64,000 nt of DNA from Rhizobiaceae bacterium (lineage in GTDB: Bacteria > Pseudomonadota > Alphaproteobacteria > Rhizobiales > Rhizobiaceae). The translations under genes and the position numbers were made by a program. Of the stretch, positions 27,286 through 36,180 are shown in pieces (within the stretch, counting starts at the first letter, position 1; each line of letters opens with the position of its first letter). The notes beneath the pieces were generated by a model. It worked only from the letters and a program-made list of their open reading frames with translations. It ran no database searches and was not told the DNA's origin. The stretch spans positions 62,001-126,000 of the forward strand of contig JABABQ010000067.1 in NCBI GenBank assembly GCA_014238155.1. The letters are read 5' to 3'.

Positions 27286-27351
27286 TCTGAAGAACTCACA
27301 CAACAATCACTATCAGAGTGAAAATAGGCCAGCTCGTGTAAAATTGACAAG

Positions 27352-28659
27352 TCAGGTGATTGGCGAATGTTTTTGCGCAACGCCAGCAACATATGTTTCC
27401 GCAATTGAGCGGTCATCTGCCATGGTTTGCAGAACAAACAACTCTTCTGACAACGACGTGGCAGTTTCCATGCGAATGCTCATAGGTTTGGTAGCGGACG
27501 AATTGAGCACAACGATGTCGGCATCGGAACCAATCGCCAGGGTACCGATCCGGTCCTGCAGACCGAGCGTGGTTGCATTGCCGAGCGTAATCCAGTGAAA
27601 GGCGCGCAACGGATGCATTTTTTGACCCTGCAATTGTAATATCTTGTAACCCTCACTAAGTGTCGTCAGCATCGAATAACTGGTTCCCCCGCCAATATCG
27701 GTGGCAATCGCATTGGAAATACCGCGCGACCGCAAGCCCGCATCGTCAAACAGGCCACTTCCCAAAAACAGGTTGGATGTGGGGCAAAATACCGGGTGTG
27801 CCGCCGTTTCGGCCAGTGCGTCAATTTCACGTGGTTTTAGATGAATAGCGTGGCCCAGGAACATCTTTTCGCTGAGCAGGCCGTGGGATTGGTAGACGTC
27901 CAGATAGTCGCGGACCTCGGGGTATAATTCAGCTGTAAAGGCAATTTCGTCATGGTTTTCAGAAAGATGCGTTTGGATGAAGCAATCTGGATGTTCCGCC
28001 GCCAAAGCTGAAGTCATTTCCAATTGCTCGGGTGTCGAGGTAATCGCAAACCTTGGCGTAATGGCATAGTGGGCACGGCCATTACCATGCCACTTGGCGA
28101 TAAGTTGCTTGCTGTCATCATAGCCGGACTGCGGTGTGTCCTGCAATTTGTCAGGTGCGTTACGGTCCATCAGCACTTTGCCGCCGATCATGCACATGTT
28201 GCGACGCTGGGCTTCCCTGAAATAGGCATCTGCAGATTGCTTGTGGACCGAGCAATAAGCCATCGCCGTGGTTGTGCCATGGGCGGTCAGTTGATCAAAA
28301 AACTCACCTGCCATGCGGGTGCAATGCTGCTCATCTGAAAACCGGGCCTCTTCAGGAAATGTGTAATTGTTGAGCCAGTCCAGCAATTGCGCGCCCCAAG
28401 ACGCAATCACATGCATTTGCGGAAAGTGAAGATGGGTGTCGATAAATCCCGCCATCAGCAAATGGGGACGATGATCGACGATCTCGACGTCGCCTGCGAT
28501 CTCAGCCACCCGATGATATTCGCCAAACTCGACAATAATCCCATCAGACACAAGCAATGCGCCATCTTCGATGTAGGAAAACGCATCTTTATCTTCAGGG
28601 CCAGTCGGTTCGGAGATGAAGTTTAGCAAGCGGCCACGGAGTAATTTTTTGGAAGTCAT
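27352..28659 (-). CDS. guaD: guanine deaminase
   Basis: A 435-residue amidohydrolase that deaminates guanine to xanthine. The first metal motif GFIDTHLHFPQMHVIASWGA, with LDWLNNYTFPEE after it, is diagnostic of guanine deaminase. Further zinc and catalytic residues lie in FIQTHLSEN, LGHAIHL and VFCPTSNLFLG, with the C-terminal metal aspartate in AIATDIGGGTS. The product xanthine feeds the xanthine dehydrogenase encoded upstream on the same strand. A hairpin with a short T-run separates it from the permease gene, so it may be transcribed by partial readthrough. Confidence 0.94.
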   Translation of the reverse strand: MTSKKLLRGRLLNFISEPTGPEDKDAFSYIEDGALLVSDGIIVEFGEYHRVAEIAGDVEIVDHRPHLLMAGFIDTHLHFPQMHVIASWGAQLLDWLNNYTFPEEARFSDEQHCTRMAGEFFDQLTAHGTTTAMAYCSVHKQSADAYFREAQRRNMCMIGGKVLMDRNAPDKLQDTPQSGYDDSKQLIAKWHGNGRAHYAITPRFAITSTPEQLEMTSALAAEHPDCFIQTHLSENHDEIAFTAELYPEVRDYLDVYQSHGLLSEKMFLGHAIHLKPREIDALAETAAHPVFCPTSNLFLGSGLFDDAGLRSRGISNAIATDIGGGTSYSMLTTLSEGYKILQLQGQKMHPLRAFHWITLGNATTLGLQDRIGTLAIGSDADIVVLNSSATKPMSIRMETATSLSEELFVLQTMADDRSIAETYVAGVAQKHSPIT

Positions 28660-28690
28660 GATGACATTTGATCCGTTGAAGATTTACGTG

Positions 28691-28718
28691 AAAAGGGCCC
28701 CCACGATGGAAGGCCCTT
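28691..28718 (-). terminator. probable intrinsic terminator after the NCS2 permease
   Basis: On the minus strand AAGGGCC and GGCCCTT form a seven-base-pair stem around a 12-base loop, and the stem runs into CCCTTTTC. It lies about 20 bases after the permease stop and before the guanine deaminase start. It is probably an attenuating terminator between xdhABC-permease and guaD. Confidence 0.55.
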
Positions 28719-28738
28719 GGGGTTACATATTGCCAAAT

Positions 28739-30325
28739 TCAGGCATCTGTTGGCCTCGGTGCCGCTTCTTCAACCACGGCATCGGGGTTTGCCAGATCCT
28801 CTTCCTTGTGGAACATCGGATAGATGTAAAGGAACGCGGCAACGATCAAATAGCCAGATGTCACACCACTCAGTGATGGCATGTGCAGACCGGCGGAATG
28901 AACGATACCGATCAGTGACATGACGGCAGCGGCGAGAGCAAAGCCACCAGCATTCTTAAACCGACCATCAATCACGCTGGCCACAATGGCGCCCCAGATC
29001 AAGCCGGTTAGTATGGCTCCTTGTGACAGCGCCAGATGGCCCTGGAAATGAGCTCCCTGCTGGAGCAGCGCAGCTGTAAGAGCGTCATCCCCCAAGCGAG
29101 GCAGTCCCTCAACTCCGGTTGCGCCAAGTGCGCCCATAAGGGATCCCCATTTGGTCACCAGAAAACTGGAAACATGCGGCATCATGGCGATGGTCACGGC
29201 GGCCATATGCTCGGTTTTCACCGAATGAGCCGTATTTGTAATCAGGCTCAGTGCCACGAAGACAAGGACGGGAGCAGCGGCGGCAACCGGGATCAGGTTG
29301 TTGAGAAATGCCAGCAGGCCGAAGAAGGCGGCAAACGGAATTATTGCACCAACACCGATGATGTAACCGGCATGCGCTTCCATCCGCTTATATGCAGGGT
29401 GTCCGATATAGACAGTGGTTGGGAACGGTGAACCGAACAAAGCCCCAATCATGGTACCGGCACCATCGGTTACCTGGCAAGTTGCCACAGGATAATGGTC
29501 GCCAGCAGCTTCGGCGCTTTCCACATTGTTCATGGTTTCAATGAAGTTATAGATCTGCACGGGAACAAGAACCAGGAACAGCTCCGGATTTGCAAACAGA
29601 TGCTGAATGCCGGCAACAAGATCACCGAAATAAGGAACTGGAGGATAGAATCCGACGCCTTCAAAACTGAAAGAAGCCTCGCCGATCAAAAACGCAACGA
29701 CAGTACCGACAATCAGCGCCAACAAACCAGCTGGAATATTAAAGGGCAGACGAAACCGGCCGACAAGACCCCAAAGGATAATGATCAGTGAAGCAAAGCC
29801 GACATAGGGATTTTCAAAAATCGTCGCCAGCGGAACCGTGCCAATAAACACAAGCGCGATACCACACAGGGTTCCCAGCATACCGGCTCGCGGAGTCACG
29901 CGTTTCAGTATCGGTCCAATTAACGCACCCAGTGCAGCAACAATGCCGCCCATAAAGCCCGCACCAATGCCAACCTGCCAGGCCAGCATCGGATCGTTTG
30001 TCGACCAGTAAATCGGCCCAATCACACCAAACAGATAGACAAACATCACTGGCGTACTGATGCCATAAGGCAGCGCGGTGACATCCTTGCCGGTCTTGTT
30101 GGCGACGTGTTTGGCCATCAAGACATACACAATGATGCCTGCCAGGATGGCCACGGCTGCGCCAGGCACTATCCGGCCATAAACGATCTCGGCTGGCATT
30201 TGGAAAACAAACTGACAGATGCCTGCAAGCACCATCAAATTGATGAGGTTATCGGTAAACAAAGCCCAGAATGCGCTGAAATCACTTCGCGCAATGAGCT
30301 TATAGCTATAGGGTTGGTCAGTCAT
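28739..30325 (-). CDS. NCS2-family purine (xanthine/guanine-type) permease
   Basis: A 528-residue membrane protein with about 12-14 segments. It resembles the NCS2 nucleobase permeases: VTALPYGISTPVMFVYLFGV early, and a FNFIETM-like segment (VQIYNFIETMNNVESAEAAG) followed by GSPFPTTVYIGHPAYKRMEA, which carries the family's substrate-binding acidic residue and the P-T-T-Y region. It is in one unit with xdhA, xdhB and xdhC, so uptake of xanthine, hypoxanthine or guanine is likely. It starts 20 bp after the xdhC stop. Confidence 0.88.
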   Translation of the reverse strand: MTDQPYSYKLIARSDFSAFWALFTDNLINLMVLAGICQFVFQMPAEIVYGRIVPGAAVAILAGIIVYVLMAKHVANKTGKDVTALPYGISTPVMFVYLFGVIGPIYWSTNDPMLAWQVGIGAGFMGGIVAALGALIGPILKRVTPRAGMLGTLCGIALVFIGTVPLATIFENPYVGFASLIIILWGLVGRFRLPFNIPAGLLALIVGTVVAFLIGEASFSFEGVGFYPPVPYFGDLVAGIQHLFANPELFLVLVPVQIYNFIETMNNVESAEAAGDHYPVATCQVTDGAGTMIGALFGSPFPTTVYIGHPAYKRMEAHAGYIIGVGAIIPFAAFFGLLAFLNNLIPVAAAAPVLVFVALSLITNTAHSVKTEHMAAVTIAMMPHVSSFLVTKWGSLMGALGATGVEGLPRLGDDALTAALLQQGAHFQGHLALSQGAILTGLIWGAIVASVIDGRFKNAGGFALAAAVMSLIGIVHSAGLHMPSLSGVTSGYLIVAAFLYIYPMFHKEEDLANPDAVVEEAAPRPTDA

Positions 30326-30345
30326 TTCTAGGATCTCCCCAGTTG

Positions 30346-31251
30346 TTAGTTCAGTTGAATTCCGGCAGCGTTAAAACTTCTGCCGGGTAAGTTATTTGCA
30401 CCCTTGGCGGGTGCAGAAATTACTTCACGAGATGGTGACGGAATTTTGCATTCATCAACACTCAATATCGCCATCACTTCAGCAGCGACAAATGAGGCTA
30501 TGACTTGTGGACGTTTATCGGTGCTGGCAGTCGCACCAATTGGGCACACCAGTTTTTCAGCCGAAAGACCATCAAACATTTTGCGACACCAGGATTCAAA
30601 TTTGGCGCGTTTGGTCTTCGAACCGATCAGTCCCACGTAGGACGCATCGCCTCTTTCAAGTGCGGCAGACGCAAGAAGAAAGTCCAACCCATGATCATGC
30701 GTCGCAACGATGAATGCGCTGCCCGCAGGAGCATTGAAAATGTCAATTTCCGGGATTGCCCGATGCCTGATATCGACGGGTGCCGTGCACATGTCGAGTT
30801 GGTCGGCGCGGGAATCTACCAGAATCACCTGCACCGGCAGCAAGGCAAAAAAATCCGCCATCGCACGCCCCACATGCCCGGCCCCCAAAATATAAACGCT
30901 GGGCAATTCACTTGCGAATTTCGCCTGTGCTTCAACTGCAGCTTCGCGATCGCGTTTGCTCATCCGGGTCAGTTGAACCGTCACATGTCCGCCGCAGCAC
31001 TGGCCAATTTCCGGACCAAGCGGCACCGCCATCACGCCTCTGATATCCCCGCGGGTCAGCAGCGCTCGCGCGTCGTCAATCACCATTTGCTCAAGCCGGC
31101 CGCCGCCGATTGTCCCAAACAGGCTATCGGCCGACACATACATTTCCGTCCCAGCGTCACGCGGTGACGAACCGCGCACATTTGTTAGTCGAACCCGGGC
31201 AACCTTTTGGTTGCTGGTAAAATACTGTGACAGTTTTGATCTATGCGCCAT
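30346..31251 (-). CDS. xdhC: xanthine dehydrogenase accessory protein XdhC
   Basis: A 301-residue protein that binds molybdenum cofactor, promotes its sulfuration and inserts it into xanthine dehydrogenase. The N-terminal XdhC/CoxI domain shows VRLTNVRGSSPRDAGTEMYV and GTIGGGRLEQMVI, with a CCGG motif (IGQCCGGHVTVQL). The C-terminal Rossmann domain shows VYILGAGHVGRAMADFFALL and later YVGLIGSKTKRAKF. I chose the ATG of MAHRSKLSQ, two bases after the xdhB stop, rather than an in-frame start inside xdhB. Confidence 0.93.
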   Translation of the reverse strand: MAHRSKLSQYFTSNQKVARVRLTNVRGSSPRDAGTEMYVSADSLFGTIGGGRLEQMVIDDARALLTRGDIRGVMAVPLGPEIGQCCGGHVTVQLTRMSKRDREAAVEAQAKFASELPSVYILGAGHVGRAMADFFALLPVQVILVDSRADQLDMCTAPVDIRHRAIPEIDIFNAPAGSAFIVATHDHGLDFLLASAALERGDASYVGLIGSKTKRAKFESWCRKMFDGLSAEKLVCPIGATASTDKRPQVIASFVAAEVMAILSVDECKIPSPSREVISAPAKGANNLPGRSFNAAGIQLN

Positions 31252-31253
31252 GA

Positions 31254-33572
31254 TCAGCCTCCCTGCCGCAATTGTTCGACGGCCATCAAAACCCGTTCCG
31301 GGGTTGCCGGACTGTCGAGACATGGGCAGTGCTCATAATCTGCGACGCTGGCAACGGCCATCGAGAGAGCCTCCAGAACTGAAATTCCGAGCATGAAAGG
31401 TGGTTCGCCAACGGCCTTGGATCGTTTGATGGTCGGCTCGTGGTTTTCAGACCAGCTCGCCAGGTCGACATTGAAGATCTTTGGCCTATCTGATGCCAAT
31501 GGAATTTTATAGGTCGAGGGCGCATGGGTTCTCAACTGACCATCTGCATCCCACCATAATTCCTCGGTGGTCAGCCATCCCATACCCTGAATGAAAGCGC
31601 CCTCAACCTGTCCCTTGTCGATTGCCGGGTTAAGCGATTTTCCAACATCATGAAGTATGTCGGTACGTTCTATCTGGTATTCCCCGGTCAAGGTATCCAC
31701 AGAGACTTCCGAACAGGCCGCACCATAGGAAAAATAATAGAACGGCCGCCCCGTTCCAGCTGCTCGGTCCCAATGGATTTTGGGTGTCTTGTAAAAGCCG
31801 GCAGCCGACAGTTGAACACGCGCCATATAAGCCTGGCTGATAAACTCATCAAACGACAGGTCTTCAGAACCAATGATGACCCGGTTGTTTTCAAAAACGA
31901 CCTGGTCTTCGCCAACGCTCCAGTTCTGTACCGCAAACTTGACCAGACGTTCCTTGATCTGGCGCACCGCATCCATGGCCGCCATGCCGTTCAGGTCGGT
32001 GCCAGAAGAAGCTGCGGTCGCTGAAGTATTGGGAACTTTTTCGGTGGTGGTTTTGGTAATCTTTATGCGATCGATATCTACCTGAAATCCTTCGGCAACC
32101 ACCTGGGCAATTTTGGTATTCAGCCCTTGCCCCATTTCGGTGCCACCGTGATTGAGCTGTATCGATCCATCATTATAAACGTGAATCAGAGCACCCGCCT
32201 GATTATACCAGGTTGCGGTGAATGATATGCCGAATTTGACCGGAGTTAGGGCAATACCTTTTCGGATGATGTCGTTTTTGGCATTGAATGCCAGGACGTT
32301 CTTGCGGCGTTCCTGATAGTCAGCGGATTGTTCCAGTTCATCGACAATTTTGCCGATAATATTGTCTTCCACTTTCTGATGATAAGGTGTGACATCACGA
32401 CCCTCCGCACCATAGAAATTGGCTTTGCGAATTTCCAGTGTATCCTTGCCCAACTTGTAGGCAATTTCTTCCATCAAACGTTCAGCAATGATCACACCTT
32501 GCGGCCCGCCAAACCCACGAAATGCGGTGTTTGAAACCGTATTTGTTTTCATCGGACGACTGACCAACCGGACATTGGGGTAATAATAGGCGTTGTCTGC
32601 GTGAAACAATGCACGGTCAGTGACTGGGCCGGAAAGGTCAGCGGAAAATCCGCAGCGGGCTGCAAACACTCCATCAACGGCCTGAATTTTACCATCGCCA
32701 TCAAAAGTCACATCATAGTCGGCCACAAAGTCGTGTCGTTTGCCGGTCGCCATCATATCCTGGTCCCGGTCAGGACGTATTTTTACCGCACGATTCCATT
32801 TTTTGGCAGCCATAGCAGCAACGGCGCAGAACAGGTTCATCTGCGTTTCCTTGCCACCAAATCCACCGCCCATCCGGCGCACATTCAGTGTCACTGCATG
32901 GGAAGGCACACCGAGAACGCGCGCCACCATGTGCTGGGCCTCGCTGGGATGTTGGGTTGAAGAATAGACAACCACGTCGTCGTCTTCACCCGGCAGAGCA
33001 AAGGCGATATGTCCCTCCAGATACATGTGATCCTGTCCACCAATCGACATCCGACCCTTGATACGATGTTCAGCGTCGTTTTGACCGCTCGATACGTCAC
33101 CACGCTCCAGTTTGAGCGGGGCCGTGACAAAGGGATAGTCGGCTTCTTGTGCAGCAATCGGGTCGAGAGCATGGGGTAGCGGGTCGACATCGAAAGTTGC
33201 CAGCTCGGCAGCTCGGCGGGCCTGATCGCGGGTCTTGGCAACAACTGCAAATAGCGGTTGTCCCCAGAACTCAATCTTTTCAGTTGGAAATACTGGTTCG
33301 TCGTTGAGGTGTGTCGGGCTGATATCATTTATGCCTGGTATATCGTCTGCCGTCAGCACGCCAACAACGCCTGGTGCAGCACGCACCTGCGCATAATCAA
33401 TGCTGTTTATTGTGGCATGGGCAATTTTTGACACCCCCAGATAAGCGTGTAGGGTGCCGATCGGTTCGCTGATGTCGTCGCAATAATCTGCCCGCCCGGT
33501 CACGTGTTTTATAGCGCTGTCATGTTGGACGTCTGTATGTGCAGCACCGTGTATCCTGGTTGGTCTGGTCAT
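31254..33572 (-). CDS. xdhB: xanthine dehydrogenase, molybdopterin-binding subunit
   Basis: The 772-residue large subunit of bacterial two-subunit xanthine dehydrogenase, which oxidises hypoxanthine and xanthine to urate. Molybdopterin-binding segments are visible: GGFGGKETQMN (about residue 230), FRGFGGPQGVI, and a late KAVGEPPFMLG segment with the catalytic glutamate (VGE). The N-terminus GAAHTDVQHDSAIKHVTGRA fits the family's start. It overlaps the xdhA stop by four bases and is followed after two bases by xdhC, so xdhABC form a tight operon. Confidence 0.95.
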   Translation of the reverse strand: MTRPTRIHGAAHTDVQHDSAIKHVTGRADYCDDISEPIGTLHAYLGVSKIAHATINSIDYAQVRAAPGVVGVLTADDIPGINDISPTHLNDEPVFPTEKIEFWGQPLFAVVAKTRDQARRAAELATFDVDPLPHALDPIAAQEADYPFVTAPLKLERGDVSSGQNDAEHRIKGRMSIGGQDHMYLEGHIAFALPGEDDDVVVYSSTQHPSEAQHMVARVLGVPSHAVTLNVRRMGGGFGGKETQMNLFCAVAAMAAKKWNRAVKIRPDRDQDMMATGKRHDFVADYDVTFDGDGKIQAVDGVFAARCGFSADLSGPVTDRALFHADNAYYYPNVRLVSRPMKTNTVSNTAFRGFGGPQGVIIAERLMEEIAYKLGKDTLEIRKANFYGAEGRDVTPYHQKVEDNIIGKIVDELEQSADYQERRKNVLAFNAKNDIIRKGIALTPVKFGISFTATWYNQAGALIHVYNDGSIQLNHGGTEMGQGLNTKIAQVVAEGFQVDIDRIKITKTTTEKVPNTSATAASSGTDLNGMAAMDAVRQIKERLVKFAVQNWSVGEDQVVFENNRVIIGSEDLSFDEFISQAYMARVQLSAAGFYKTPKIHWDRAAGTGRPFYYFSYGAACSEVSVDTLTGEYQIERTDILHDVGKSLNPAIDKGQVEGAFIQGMGWLTTEELWWDADGQLRTHAPSTYKIPLASDRPKIFNVDLASWSENHEPTIKRSKAVGEPPFMLGISVLEALSMAVASVADYEHCPCLDSPATPERVLMAVEQLRQGG

Positions 33573-35050
33573 GCCGAAATCTCCTGTTGGATATGCGACA
33601 GTCTGGAAATTTCATCCGGCCCACCGGTGTTTTCCAAATGGAACCGACGCAACAGATTTTGTGCAGATAAAAGCCGGTATTCGGCTGATGCGCGCCAATC
33701 GCTCAGCGGAGAAAAATCTTCGCCCAATTTACCTGCAGCCTTTTCGACCACATCAGCAGTAAAGGTATTGCCTATTAGTTCTGCTTCAACTGTGGTTGCG
33801 CGTTTGGGAGTTCCCGCCATGCCGCCATAGGCAATTCGGGCATTTTCAACCACGCCGTCGGCAATCGAAACCAGAATTCCCACGGCAACTGATGAAATGT
33901 CTTCATCGCGGCGCTTTGAAATCTTGTAGGCGGAAAATACTTCGGATCCAGTCGGCAGAGGGATGCTAATTTTTTCGACAAATTCACCGGGAAGCTGGTC
34001 CTGTTTTCCATAATCCATGAAGTAGTCCTGGACATTAATTATTCGGCGCTCGTTACCCTTGCGCAGGGTGACTTGAGCGCCCAGCGCTATTAATATCGGT
34101 GGAGCGTCTCCGATTGGCGATCCATTGGCGACATTGCCACCGATCGTGCCCATATTGCGAACTTGCCAACCGGCAATCCTGTTCCAATATTCGGCAAGCT
34201 GCGGAAGGTTGGCGCTCATTACCTCTTCAAATTCGGTATAGGTGACGGCTGCACCGATGGATATGTCGCTGTCGCTGACTTCAATGTTCTTGAGCTCATC
34301 GAGGTCTGCCACAAAAATTGCAGGGCTGATGGGCTGGAGAAATTTGGTAACCCACAGACCAACATCAGTGGCCCCGGATACGATGGTCGCATCGGGGTGT
34401 GCTTCCAGCAATTCAGCAAGGTCATCGAGACTTGCAGGTATGATCGCCCGGTTGTCTTCCGGACCAACCTCCACCCGTTTGCCATCGGTCAATTCTGACA
34501 GTTTGCTTTCAATATTCGTTCGTTCCGACTGGAGGAAATCCTGCGCCGGGCTTTTGTCGCGACCCAATTCCATGGCGGCCCGAATAATCGGCTCATATCC
34601 GGTGCAGCGGCACAAATTTCCCTGCAGGGCGGTTTCAACCTGTTGGACCGTGGGAGACGGATTTTCCATCCACAGGGCGTAAAGCGACATGACGATGCCA
34701 GGGGTGCAAAAACCGCATTGGCTGCCATGAAAATCGACCATCGCCTGCTGGACCGGATGAAGACCGCCATCTGCGCCCTTCAAATGTTCAACCGTGACAA
34801 GATGGCAACCATCGAGTGACGCAAGAAATCGGATACAGGCATTGACGGCTTTGTATGCGAGTTTGCCGTCCACAAGCCTGCCGACCAATACGGTGCAGGC
34901 ACCACAATCACCTTCTGCACAGCCCTCTTTGGAGCCGGTCAATCGCTGATTGATCCTCAAAAAGTCCAGCAACGTGTCTGTGGCTCCCAACTCACCCGTT
35001 GTCACCAGTGTGTCGTTGAGCAGAAACTGAATTTCATTGCGCGTGGTCAT
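33569..35050 (-). CDS. xdhA: xanthine dehydrogenase, FeS/FAD subunit
   Basis: A 493-residue subunit carrying two [2Fe-2S] clusters and FAD. The first cluster ligands are C44, C49, C52 (GCAEGDCGACT) and C72; the second are C112, C115 (CGFCTPG) and C147, C149 (CRCTGY). The FAD domain starts near residue 185, with ATIVSGATDVGLWVTK and GGNVANGSPIGDAPP. I chose the ATG of MTTRNEIQF because GGAGGAGG lies upstream; an in-frame start 14 codons earlier lies in the ribosome-binding region. It is the first gene of xdhABC and divergent from a LysR regulator. Confidence 0.95.
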   Translation of the reverse strand: MTTRNEIQFLLNDTLVTTGELGATDTLLDFLRINQRLTGSKEGCAEGDCGACTVLVGRLVDGKLAYKAVNACIRFLASLDGCHLVTVEHLKGADGGLHPVQQAMVDFHGSQCGFCTPGIVMSLYALWMENPSPTVQQVETALQGNLCRCTGYEPIIRAAMELGRDKSPAQDFLQSERTNIESKLSELTDGKRVEVGPEDNRAIIPASLDDLAELLEAHPDATIVSGATDVGLWVTKFLQPISPAIFVADLDELKNIEVSDSDISIGAAVTYTEFEEVMSANLPQLAEYWNRIAGWQVRNMGTIGGNVANGSPIGDAPPILIALGAQVTLRKGNERRIINVQDYFMDYGKQDQLPGEFVEKISIPLPTGSEVFSAYKISKRRDEDISSVAVGILVSIADGVVENARIAYGGMAGTPKRATTVEAELIGNTFTADVVEKAAGKLGEDFSPLSDWRASAEYRLLSAQNLLRRFHLENTGGPDEISRLSHIQQEISA

Positions 35051-35143
35051 GCATCCTCCTCCTGTTTGGTGGATCAAAATCCGCCAACTCAAACATTAAC
35101 CAATCTGCATATTCAAAAATACGCGGCTAAATGGTAATCTCTT

Positions 35144-35163
35144 TCAACGTTTCGTTGATAATC
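35144..35163. promoter_or_regulatory. operator-like inverted repeat between xdhA and the LysR gene
   Basis: TCAACG TTT CGTTGA (35144-35158) is a perfect inverted repeat in the 144-bp divergent region. It overlaps TTGATAATC (35155-35163), a nonamer also found in the hiuH/puuE and bhcA/bhcR promoters. Position and symmetry fit a LysR-type site controlling both directions. Confidence 0.5.
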
Positions 35164-35194
35164 GAGCTGAAAATTCTACCGAGGAACAGGTCAA

Positions 35195-36103
35195 ATGCCC
35201 TATATTGAGAGCCTTCGTGTATTCGTGCGCACCATGGAACTGGGCAGTATCACTGCCGGTGGGCGTGATCTTCGCATAACGCCCGCTGTCGCCAGCAACA
35301 GGGTGAAAGAACTGGAGAACCGTCTCGGGGTGCGCTTGTTCAATCGAACGACCCGTAATCTAAGCCCGACTGATGTTGGCAAGGTTTATTACGAACACGC
35401 CAAAAAGGTGGTGGAATCGGTTGAGGATTCTGAGGCGATTGTTGCGGGTTTTTCCGATGCCCCCCGGGGCGCTATTCGTGTAACGGCGCCACTGGGGATT
35501 GGTCGTCGGGTTATTTCACCTCTTATTCCAAAATTTGTCGATGATTATCCTCACACCGAAATCAGGCTTCGCCTGTCAGATCGAAAGGTCGACATATTTG
35601 AAGACGGTCTGGATGTCGCGTTTTTTATCGGCGACCCGGCGGATTCAAATTTAAAGTTGCGCAAAATTGCCGACTGCGAACGCATTCTCTGCGCGGCGCC
35701 TGAATATCTGAAAAAATATGGCACCCCAGAAAAACCCGGCGATCTGATAGCAAAGAATCACAATTGCCTGTTACTGCGCTATCCCCGATCACCTGAATAT
35801 TTCTGGTCTCTCAATACACCCGACGGCATGGTGCGGCTGGAGGTGAGCGGCAAATATGATGCCGATGATGGCGACGTGCTGACCCGCTGGGCACTCGACG
35901 GATATGGAATTGTCAATAAACCTCACTTCGATGTGGCTCATCATCTTGAAAAGGGCGAGCTGGTGGAGGTTTTGCCAAATAACAAACCCAAAGGTGCGAT
36001 GTTCGGCTGTTTATACCCCCACAAACGCCTTCAGGATCCGAAAATTCGATATTTTGTTGAGTTTATGGTGGAAAATTGCCGCCAACCTGCCACGCGATCT
36101 TGA
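35195..36103 (+). CDS. LysR-family regulator, purine island copy 1
   Basis: A 302-residue LysR-type regulator with an N-terminal winged helix (SITAGGRDLRITPAVASNRV, LGVRLFNRTTRNLSPTD) and a substrate-binding-like sensor domain. It belongs to the DsdC/CrgA-like group rather than to ArgP. It is strikingly similar to the second LysR protein about 3.5 kb downstream across its whole length, for example LSDRKVDIFEDGLDVAF against LSDRKVDITNEGLDAAF. It is divergent from xdhABC, separated by a palindrome-containing promoter, and a GAGGAACAGG site precedes the ATG. It is likely to control xanthine/urate genes, as inference. Confidence 0.88.
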   Translation: MPYIESLRVFVRTMELGSITAGGRDLRITPAVASNRVKELENRLGVRLFNRTTRNLSPTDVGKVYYEHAKKVVESVEDSEAIVAGFSDAPRGAIRVTAPLGIGRRVISPLIPKFVDDYPHTEIRLRLSDRKVDIFEDGLDVAFFIGDPADSNLKLRKIADCERILCAAPEYLKKYGTPEKPGDLIAKNHNCLLLRYPRSPEYFWSLNTPDGMVRLEVSGKYDADDGDVLTRWALDGYGIVNKPHFDVAHHLEKGELVEVLPNNKPKGAMFGCLYPHKRLQDPKIRYFVEFMVENCRQPATRS

Positions 36104-36180
36104 TCGGCAGCTGCCCGGTTCTTGACGGCTCGCCCTATCCGTACTTCGATAAATGTCATCGGAGAAAGGCGTGGTACAAT

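Noticed and set aside
29451-29466. A second near-perfect palindrome like the GntR-type operator, ATGGTACCGGCACCAT, inside the NCS2 permease gene
   Set aside because: It lies deep in coding sequence of an unrelated operon, encodes conserved permease residues and has no promoter nearby; coincidence is more likely.
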